The position numbers and the translations under genes were made by a program. A stretch of DNA of 9,030 nt from Verrucomicrobiales bacterium (GTDB taxonomy: Bacteria > Verrucomicrobiota > Verrucomicrobiia > Limisphaerales > UBA9464), in contig DLVS01000338.1 of the NCBI GenBank assembly GCA_003445095.1, positions 1 to 9,030 on the forward strand, given 5' to 3'. The first letter of the stretch is position 1, and every line of letters starts with the position of its first letter. Shown in pieces: positions 1 through 5,911 of the stretch. The notes under the pieces were generated by a model. It was not told the DNA's origin and did not search any database. It saw only the letters and a list, made by a program, of their open reading frames with translations.

Positions 1-1009
1 CCTGTGCGCGATTCCAATACGCTTTGAAGTCGTTTTTGTTGACGTCGAGACCGCCAGGGTACTCGGGCGTTTCAACGACCCACATGCGACCTTGAGGATC
101 CCAATCGAGCGCCATGATTTTCTCGGCCGCCGTTTCGTCCGCGGCCAGCGTGACGTTGAACTCGGGATGGAGCTGAAACGTTTTAATGGCATCGGCCGCC
201 CGACGTGGACCGCCGGCAGGATATTGGATCGAGGCCAATTCTTCGCGGGTGCAAAACTCGTCGACGTTCGACCGTTTGCCCGCCCAGGCGATTCCTCGGA
301 GCAAGAGCGTCCGATAGTGCGGCGTGTTGAAGACATCATACTCGTGCCCCGGAATGCTGACGAAGGCGCGATACGGGGCAGAACCGCCCATCCAAGTCTT
401 CTCGTAAGTCCACAATTGCGGCCAGATATTGAACACATCGACGAAGCTCACCGCGAGCACGTGAACGTCGGGCGACATGTCGAGCTGGTTATAGACTTCA
501 TCTTTCCAGTCGAAGTTCGAGACGCCCTTGGTAATCGGATGCTCTTGATCCACGAAGTAGAGGCCCACTTCGCCCTCGTGCCATTGGGTCTTCTTTTCGC
601 CGTCCCAGCGCCAGGATCCGCCCTGAACTTGTTTCGCCCAGTCGTTTTGATCACCACTCACGACCCCATCGTGGATCACTACAAATCCGCCGCCGCGTTG
701 CAGGAATTTTTCGAAGTTCGCGCGGTCGGCGCCTGTGATCTTCATCCCGTCGGCCGCGTAAATCACCACCACGTCGGTCGCGTCGAGTTGGGCCGCGGTA
801 GGAAAATTCATCGAGCCGTCCACCTTGAGCCCACGCTCGCCGAGCAATTTGGTCCAATCGCCGAGGAAACGAGGATGATCGTGCTGGTTGGGACCGTGGG
901 TCTTCGCCCCGGCACGAATGAACACGCGCAATGGTTCGGCGGCATGGAGCACAGCGGTAGCCAACAAGGCAGCGCAACTGACGACGGCGAAGCGAAGGAA
1001 TCGGCTCAT
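1..1009 (-). CDS. Secreted ThuA-like domain protein fused to PVC membrane-bound dehydrogenase domain (5' part; runs off left edge)
   Basis: Reading the minus strand from the ATG at 1009 gives 336 uninterrupted codons to the left edge, so the C-terminus lies outside the window. Residues 1-23 form a Sec signal peptide (Arg-rich start, hydrophobic core, LHA-A cleavage-like site). Residues about 27-247 are a ThuA-like domain (class I glutamine-amidotransferase-like fold). Visible features are the His-rich THGPNQHDHP at 37-46, VVIHDG at 110-115 and PGHEYDVF at 220-227. From about 270 the chain enters the start of the Pirellula/Verrucomicrobium 'putative membrane-bound dehydrogenase' domain (beta-propeller, sorbosone-dehydrogenase-like): FQLHPEFNVTLAAD, then DPQGRMWVVETPEYPGG. 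In this family HEAT repeats and a cytochrome c domain often follow; that part cannot be seen here. The substrate is unknown; periplasmic carbohydrate oxidation is inference. There is no strong Shine-Dalgarno sequence. It has the same orientation as the DUF1501 operon but is separated from it by 419 nt. The identification of the two domains is solid. Confidence 0.9.
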   Translation of the reverse strand, partial: MSRFLRFAVVSCAALLATAVLHAAEPLRVFIRAGAKTHGPNQHDHPRFLGDWTKLLGERGLKVDGSMNFPTAAQLDATDVVVIYAADGMKITGADRANFEKFLQRGGGFVVIHDGVVSGDQNDWAKQVQGGSWRWDGEKKTQWHEGEVGLYFVDQEHPITKGVSNFDWKDEVYNQLDMSPDVHVLAVSFVDVFNIWPQLWTYEKTWMGGSAPYRAFVSIPGHEYDVFNTPHYRTLLLRGIAWAGKRSNVDEFCTREELASIQYPAGGPRRAADAIKTFQLHPEFNVTLAADETAAEKIMALDWDPQGRMWVVETPEYPGGLDVNKNDFKAYWNRAQ

Positions 1010-1043
1010 ACTCTAGGAATGTTTCGGGAGTTTAGGCAGCCAG

Positions 1044-1078
1044 CCCCGGCCGTCCATGAGTTTGCGCGTTGGCCGGGG
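1044..1078. repeat. GC-rich inverted repeat (hairpin) upstream of the ThuA gene
   Basis: CCCCGGCC at 1044-1051 and GGCCGGGG at 1071-1078 form a perfect 8-bp stem with a 19-nt loop. It lies 35 nt upstream of the ThuA-dehydrogenase start, so it would fall in that gene's leader if transcription begins further up. No T tract follows on either strand, so an intrinsic terminator is not supported. A leader hairpin or chance GC-rich symmetry are both possible. Confidence 0.35.
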
Positions 1079-1105
1079 AAGAAAATTCTCCGTTCCAAAA
1101 TCATT

Positions 1106-1393
1106 TTTCAGCAAAACGTACAGGAGCTAGAGAAAGAGAAGGTTATGCCATACGTCACCAGCATTGAACGCTTGGGCATCCAAAAAGGCCGCCAGGAAGA
1201 TGTGCGGGAGGGTCGACTCGAGGCAGCCCACGAAGCGATTCACGAGGCGCTCGCCACTAGATTTGGCCCGCCCCCAACCGAAGTCGCGGAGGCAATTCAG
1301 GCGGTGTCGGACTCCGCTCAATTACGGCAATGGTTGAGGGCGGCGATAACCGCGCCTTCGCTGCCCGAGTTTCGGGAAACCATGGGGTGTTGA
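1106..1393 (+). pseudogene. C-terminal remnant of an Rpn-family (PD-(D/E)XK transposase/nuclease) or DUF4351-type protein
   Basis: The plus frame from Phe at 1106 to the TGA at 1391-1393 reads about 95 residues. They match the typical tail of Rpn-like proteins: a short acidic/basic helix (VQELEKEK), then MPYVTSIERLGIQKGR, a charged Glu/Arg/Gly helix, ATRFGPPP, and a final helical part (AEAIQAVSDSAQLRQWL, then SLPEF). In intact family members this tail follows an N-terminal PD-(D/E)XK nuclease domain of about 200 residues that promotes recombination. Nothing of that domain is seen here: the bases upstream are the leader and start of the oppositely oriented ThuA gene. The stop position looks natural, so only the 3' end of the gene survives. 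A short gene starting at ATG 1145 (82 residues) is the alternative. Its purine-rich GAGAAGG sits only 2 nt before the ATG and also encodes the family's conserved Glu/Lys stretch, which favours a remnant. The family assignment rests on recognised sequence pattern, not on a search. Confidence 0.65.
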
Positions 1394-1397
1394 ATCG

Positions 1398-1413
1398 GAG
1401 GCAAGGTTGCCTC
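1398..1413. terminator. Inverted repeat between the end of the DUF1501 operon and the Rpn remnant (candidate bidirectional terminator)
   Basis: GAGGCAA at 1398-1404 and TTGCCTC at 1407-1413 are perfect complements separated by GG, which gives roughly a 6-bp stem with a 4-nt loop. A second short pair, GAGTT at 1414-1418 and AACTC at 1426-1430, lies next to it and runs into the DUF1501 stop codon. The site is 4 nt after the stop of the plus-strand Rpn remnant and 15 nt after the minus-strand DUF1501 stop, where a terminator for both would be expected. No U-rich tail is visible on either side, so the call is weak. Confidence 0.3.
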
Positions 1414-1428
1414 GAGTTTGGGTCGAAC

Positions 1429-2838
1429 TCAGCTCGCCAGCACCTCGCGAATAACGTGCCCATGCACGTCCGTCAGCCGACGATCAATACCGCTGTGCCG
1501 AAAGGTGAGTTGCTCGTGATTGAGGCCGAGCAGGTGGAGGATGGTGGCGTGTAAGTCGTAGCTCGTAGTAACTCCTTCGACGGCCTTCCAAGACCACTCG
1601 TCGCTCTGGCCGACAGCAGTGCCCGGCTTAACACCCGCACCGGCAAACCAGGAAACAAAAGTCCCGCCATTGTGGTCTCGGCCCGTGCTGCCTTGACTGA
1701 ACGGCATTCGACCGAACTCGGTCGTCCACACCAGCAACGTGTCTTCGAGCAGACCCCGCGCTTTCAGGTCCATCAGCAGGGCGGCGGCGGGTTGGTCCAT
1801 CTTGCGCGCGGCCGCACTGAGTTCTTTGGGGATGTCGGTGTGGTTGTCCCAATTGTCCGCCCCACCGCCTTGGCCGCTCCAAACCTGCACAAAACGCACG
1901 CCGCGTTCGACCATCCGCCGGGCCAACAAACAGCGCTTGCCGAAATCAGCGGTCTCCGCTTGGTCAATTCCGTAGAGGTTTTTCGTCGCCTGCGTCTCGC
2001 TCGCCAGGTTGAGCAACTCGGGCGCGGCCAATTGAAGACGCGCAGCCAATTCGTAGCTCTCGATGCGCGCGTTGAGTCGCGAGTCGTCGGGGCGCTCAGC
2101 AGCGTGGGCCGCGTTCATTTCGCGCAACAGCGCCAATCCTTCCACGCGGCTCTCCGGTGTGATGTGCGGCGCATTCGCCGGAGGGCGCAGATGGGTCATC
2201 GGCTGCGGAGCCGACGCGCTAATGATGGTGCCTTGGTGATTTGCGGGCAGAAATCCCGCCGTAAAGGCGCTGCGTCCATTGTAAGGCAATCCACGCACAT
2301 CCGGCAGAACGACGAACGCGGGCACATTGTCGGCGAGGCTGCCCAGCGCATAAGATATCCACGCCCCCGCACACGGGAAGCCCGGCAGGAGAAACCCACT
2401 CGTCTGCAGGTAAGCCGCCGGCCCGTGGACGTTGGACCTCGACTGCATGGCCATCAGGAACGCCATCTCATCCACGTGACGCGCGAGGTGCGGCAAGGCG
2501 GTGCTCACCCAACGGCCGCATTGGCCATGTTGCGACCATTCAAACGGGCTCTTCATCACTGCGCCGGGAATGCTGATGCTTGCCTCGACGCGTTCCCCAT
2601 TGCCGGGGTCAAATTTCTGTCCGTGCCGCGCGATGAGCTGCGGCTTGTAGTCAAACAGATCGCACTGGCTCGCCCCGCCATTCATGAAGAGTTGAATGAC
2701 GCGCCGCGCTTTCGGCGAAAAATGCGGCGGCGTAGCCGCGGAAACTCCGTCCGCCAGTAGCGACGTCAGCGCGATTCCGCCGAGGCCGGTACTCAGCCGG
2801 CCGAGGAAATCACGACGGGTGACGGCGGTGGGGTTCAT
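1429..2838 (-). CDS. Tat-exported DUF1501 family protein
   Basis: This is a 469-residue member of DUF1501, a sulfatase/alkaline-phosphatase-like superfamily family common in Planctomycetota and Verrucomicrobiota; its enzymatic role is not established. The N-terminus has a twin-arginine signal: TRRDFLGRLSTGLGG near residues 7-21, a hydrophobic core and VSAA near 32-35. Family motifs follow in order: QLFMNGGASQCDLFDYKP (49-66), SNVHGPA (135-141), NWDNH (329-333), TTEFGRMP (372-379), GRDHN (386-390) and SYDLHATILHLLG (426-438). The Asp/His/Glu residues in the last four motifs correspond to the presumed metal site. I chose the ATG at 2838, 2 nt after the stop of the upstream DUF1553 gene. A TTG at 2844 would overlap that stop by 4 nt and add two residues. 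The coupling implies one operon, as is usual for DUF1549/DUF1553-DUF1501 pairs. The length is normal and no damage is seen. Confidence 0.96.
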   Translation of the reverse strand: MNPTAVTRRDFLGRLSTGLGGIALTSLLADGVSAATPPHFSPKARRVIQLFMNGGASQCDLFDYKPQLIARHGQKFDPGNGERVEASISIPGAVMKSPFEWSQHGQCGRWVSTALPHLARHVDEMAFLMAMQSRSNVHGPAAYLQTSGFLLPGFPCAGAWISYALGSLADNVPAFVVLPDVRGLPYNGRSAFTAGFLPANHQGTIISASAPQPMTHLRPPANAPHITPESRVEGLALLREMNAAHAAERPDDSRLNARIESYELAARLQLAAPELLNLASETQATKNLYGIDQAETADFGKRCLLARRMVERGVRFVQVWSGQGGGADNWDNHTDIPKELSAAARKMDQPAAALLMDLKARGLLEDTLLVWTTEFGRMPFSQGSTGRDHNGGTFVSWFAGAGVKPGTAVGQSDEWSWKAVEGVTTSYDLHATILHLLGLNHEQLTFRHSGIDRRLTDVHGHVIREVLAS

Positions 2839-2840
2839 GG

Positions 2841-5573
2841 TCAATCCAGGTAGAGGAATTCGTTGCTATTGATGAGCAATTGACACGCGTTGCCAAGCCC
2901 ATGGGATTCAATGTAGCGGGCGAAGGGAACACGTTCTTCCAAACGGGCGCCACGCTGGAGGATCATCTCAATCGCAGCTTTCGCCTGCGCTTCCGGAGTG
3001 CACGCCCGAGTCGTGATTCGCTCGGCAAGGTGGTCGCATTGGCGAATAACAAAAGCATCGTTGAGCAAGGCGAATGCCTGCTGCGCAGTCGTCGAGTCAC
3101 CGCGTACGGGTGTGATGATGCCCCCGTCCGGGCAGTCGAGCGCGTCCATGAACGGATCGGGCACGGTCCGAAATAGAAAACGGTAGATCGCGCGGCGGCG
3201 GGCGGCGGGCGAATCGGGATCGAAGTTTTCGTAATCCAGAAACGCGGGGTTTCCGCCGGGATTGAAAGTGGCGTCACCACGCGAAACAAATTGCACCGCC
3301 GGCGGCCCGCCCATCGTGAGATCGAGCTGTCCGCTTAACCCAAGGATCGTGTCCCGCACTTCTTCCCCCGTGAGCCGCAATCGATTCTGTCGCCACAGCA
3401 ATCGATTGTCGCCGTCGCGAGCATCGCCATGTTGGGCCAGCGAGGTTTGCTTCCACGTTTCACTCGTCACGATGAGTTGATGCAGCGCCCGAAGCGACCC
3501 TTTCGCTTCGTCACGAAACCAGCTGGCGAGCCAGTCGAGCAACTCCGGATGGCTAGGTGAACCGCCCATTTTTCCGAAGTCGTTCGGGGTGTCGCACAGG
3601 CCGCGACCGAAATGCCAAAACCAAACTCGGTTCACGATGCTTCGCCAAGTGAGCACGTTGCGCTCGTCGGTGAGCCAACGCGCCAACGCAGCGCGGCGGG
3701 CGGCTTCATCGCTTTCGTCGGCCACCGCTAAATCACCGGACATTCCCGGAAGGCAGCGCAGCGTACCGGGGCCGATTAGTTCACCAGGCTTGCTTAACTC
3801 ACCCCGAACCAGCAGGTGGATGGGGCGCGGCTGGGGCGACGGTTTGAAGTTGTCTCCGTCGGGCGGGAAGTCATGTGTCACGGCATAGACGAACTGGGGG
3901 GCTGGTAGGGCCGACAACTTGCGTTGATTCTCCCTCGTCAAAACGGCGAGCGCCAAATCCTGGCGTTGAGTGGGCGTTCGTTCACCAGCGGGCACGCGCA
4001 AGATAGCCTCCAACGTTGGCGACAAAGGCACGAAGCTATCTTCAGACGACGCGACGTCACTTCCCGAAAGATGAAACCGTCCGATGCCGTGGCCCGGTGC
4101 CCCCGCCTGATGCTCGAGCAGGAGCGTGAGGGTTGTCCGCTCGGGAAAAACTACGGGATCCCTGACTTCGAAGATGGCTTCGTGCGATTCGCCGTAGCGC
4201 GGATGCACACCCCAGTGGGTCTCGTTCTTACCGTCAATAGCCTGGGCAGCGGAGATCGTAGGGCCCTCGTCGAAATCCGCCGACGCGCGCGTGAACATTA
4301 TGGGCTTCGCGCCCTCTTTCGAGTTGGCTGGTGCAGCGAACGCGCGCAACTCGGTGAGGTGGAAATTGCCGTTGTCCCACCGGCCAGGGCCGCGTTGGGG
4401 AAGCTGGTCATTGGGCAGCACTTTCAAGCGAATCGCGCTGAGTTTTCCTGGTCGCCAATGCGACGTGACGATGTAGGTGTCGCGTTCAGGTCGAGGACCG
4501 TGGGCTAGCCACGAGCCATCCTCCTGCCGGGCGAACAAAGTCCCGCCGGTTGAGACAACACTTTCAATTTCAAACGGCGCCCACGCCTCCTCGCGTCGTA
4601 CCCAAGTTGATTCCCATGCGGCCACCGCTCGCGTGATTTCGGGCGACTCTAGCGTCGCCAGCAAAGTCGGCGTGCGCAGTCGCAAGGCGCGCTGCTCCGA
4701 GAGGAGCTGTCGACGTTCGATGTGCGTCCGTGATTCCACGTCAAACGGCCGATCCGCTCGATCTACGCCCGCGAAGACGGCCTGCAACGCGTAGTATTCG
4801 CGTTGTGAAATCGGATCGAACTTGTGGTCGTGGCACCGCGCGCAATGAACGGTAAGACTTTGGAAAGTACCCATCGCGGTGCTCACCAAGCTATCGCGAT
4901 CCATATTCTGCGCGCTGCGATGATCCACCGTGTCCTCTCGGACGGTAACCATTAGCGTATGATCCCACGGCCCGGCGGCTAAGAAACCCAGCGCGACCGT
5001 GGCTTGCGGATCTGCCGGGAAGAGCGCGTCTCCCGCCATCTGCTCCTGGACAAAACGAGGATACGGTTTGTCGTCGTTGAACGCGCGAATGACGTAATCC
5101 CGATAAGGCCACGCATTGGGTCGTGCATAGTCATGATCGTTGCCGTGTGTGTCGGCGTAATTGGCGACGTCGAGCCAATGTCTGGCCCAGTGTTCACCAT
5201 ACCGCGGTGAAGTCAGGAGCCGAGACACAAGTCGTTCATAAGCCTGAGGGTCTGGGTCCCGTAGGAATGACGCCAATTCCTCCGGCGTCGGAGGGAGCCC
5301 AGTGAGGTCGTAGCACAACCGGCGGATCAGCGTGCGACGGTCAGCTTCAGTGGACGGTGCAATCTGCGTTTCCGCCAGCTTGGACCGGATGAACCCATCG
5401 ATGGGGTTGGCCCCTCCATCCGGCACCGCCGGTTTCACCAGCGGGGCTAGCGACCAGTGCGGTTTTGCTGGCTCGCTGCCGTTGGCTGACGCGCCCTCGA
5501 AAGCGGCCAGCCCGATGAGCAAGGATAGGGCACTGGCTGGTTTCATGAGCTGATGTCTCTGAAACGCGCGCAT
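2841..5573 (-). CDS. Exported DUF1549/DUF1553 protein (PSCyt2-PSD1 type), with internal discoidin-like region
   Basis: With the ATG start at 5573 the protein has 910 residues. It opens with a Sec signal peptide (MKPASALSLLIGLAAFEGASA, cleaved near residue 30) and then DUF1549 (about 52-262): NPIDGFIRSKL, RRLCYDLTGLPPTPEEL, YGEHWARHWLDVANYADT and the family CARCHDHKFDPI, which holds CxxCH at 244-248. A middle region (about 370-510) has beta-rich, discoidin-like features (ELRAF, AAQAIDGKNETHWGVHP). DUF1553 covers about 632-900: ERNVLTWRSIVNRVWFWHFG, TPNDFGKMGGSPSHPELLDWLA, RLRLTGEEVRD and TTAQQAFALLNDAFV. The N-terminal planctomycete cytochrome (PSCyt1) found in many relatives is absent. Possible starts are GTG 5582, ATG 5573 and ATG 5546. 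A GGAG 10 nt before 5573 favours that one slightly, while 5546 gives the neatest signal peptide. It is the first gene of the operon with DUF1501. The role is unknown; an extracytoplasmic redox or polysaccharide function is inferred from the family's general context. Confidence 0.95.
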   Translation of the reverse strand: MRAFQRHQLMKPASALSLLIGLAAFEGASANGSEPAKPHWSLAPLVKPAVPDGGANPIDGFIRSKLAETQIAPSTEADRRTLIRRLCYDLTGLPPTPEELASFLRDPDPQAYERLVSRLLTSPRYGEHWARHWLDVANYADTHGNDHDYARPNAWPYRDYVIRAFNDDKPYPRFVQEQMAGDALFPADPQATVALGFLAAGPWDHTLMVTVREDTVDHRSAQNMDRDSLVSTAMGTFQSLTVHCARCHDHKFDPISQREYYALQAVFAGVDRADRPFDVESRTHIERRQLLSEQRALRLRTPTLLATLESPEITRAVAAWESTWVRREEAWAPFEIESVVSTGGTLFARQEDGSWLAHGPRPERDTYIVTSHWRPGKLSAIRLKVLPNDQLPQRGPGRWDNGNFHLTELRAFAAPANSKEGAKPIMFTRASADFDEGPTISAAQAIDGKNETHWGVHPRYGESHEAIFEVRDPVVFPERTTLTLLLEHQAGAPGHGIGRFHLSGSDVASSEDSFVPLSPTLEAILRVPAGERTPTQRQDLALAVLTRENQRKLSALPAPQFVYAVTHDFPPDGDNFKPSPQPRPIHLLVRGELSKPGELIGPGTLRCLPGMSGDLAVADESDEAARRAALARWLTDERNVLTWRSIVNRVWFWHFGRGLCDTPNDFGKMGGSPSHPELLDWLASWFRDEAKGSLRALHQLIVTSETWKQTSLAQHGDARDGDNRLLWRQNRLRLTGEEVRDTILGLSGQLDLTMGGPPAVQFVSRGDATFNPGGNPAFLDYENFDPDSPAARRRAIYRFLFRTVPDPFMDALDCPDGGIITPVRGDSTTAQQAFALLNDAFVIRQCDHLAERITTRACTPEAQAKAAIEMILQRGARLEERVPFARYIESHGLGNACQLLINSNEFLYLD

Positions 5574-5911
5574 CCAGCCCACGCTCCATTATCGCGATGC
5601 CTCGGGGCGGGCATAATTCTCAACCTGGCGCAGCGATGGCGCGTGGCCTTCGTTGGCGACCTCAGCTTGCGAATGAATCGATTCATCACCGGTGGCACTG
5701 GTTGTCCTCGAAGCTGCTGAAGCCGCGGGGCGAGTGTGATTACGCATTGTTGATACAGTTTTCTCTCTACCGCCACTCCGAAAACGGCTCGCCTTGGCGG
5801 ACGCGGCGGACGGGCTGACTCTTCCCCTTGATCCGCAGCGCGCCTGACCTGCGACTACCCTGATCCAATGGTTTCTCCTTGGCACCAAGGTCGCCCCTAC
5901 TAGCCTTGCTC
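5574..5911. other. Divergent intergenic region without a supported gene
   Basis: This 338-nt stretch separates the start of the minus-strand DUF1549/DUF1553 operon from the plus-strand lamin-tail gene, so it should carry both promoters. Several short open frames cross it on both strands, up to 99 codons on the minus strand (5589-5888). Their translations are Arg/Ser/Ala-rich and show no domain or family pattern that I recognise, and they conflict with one another. I found no convincing sigma70 -35/-10 pair. The only clear structure is the palindrome at 5673-5686. If GTG 5582 is the true operon start, this region shortens by 9 nt. Confidence 0.6.
5673..5686. promoter_or_regulatory. Perfect 14-bp palindrome, possible operator
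   Basis: ATGAATCGATTCAT is perfectly self-complementary. It sits roughly 90-110 nt upstream of the DUF1549/DUF1553 start and about 225 nt upstream of the lamin-tail start. A regulator dimer bound here could affect either divergent gene. One perfect 14-bp palindrome is roughly what chance would give in 9 kb, but is unlikely in this particular 338-nt gap. No second copy was noticed. Confidence 0.3.

Noticed and set aside
92..1393. 433-codon open frame on the plus strand
   Set aside because: Its first 330 or so codons are antisense to the clear ThuA-dehydrogenase gene and show no domain. Only the last 95 codons (from 1106) have family character, and these are reported as the Rpn remnant.
1672..2760. 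362-codon plus-strand open frame
   Set aside because: It is antisense to the DUF1501 gene, whose motifs are unmistakable. Its translation is Arg/His/Gln-rich with no recognisable domain, as expected from the reverse strand of GC-rich coding DNA.
3924..4508. 194-codon plus-strand open frame
   Set aside because: It lies wholly antisense to the middle region of the DUF1549/DUF1553 gene and shows no family pattern.
5589..5888. 99-codon minus-strand frame in the divergent intergenic region
   Set aside because: The translation is low in hydrophobic residues and rich in Arg, Ser and Ala. It has no motif, overlaps the start of the lamin-tail gene region, and competes with equally plausible frames on both strands.
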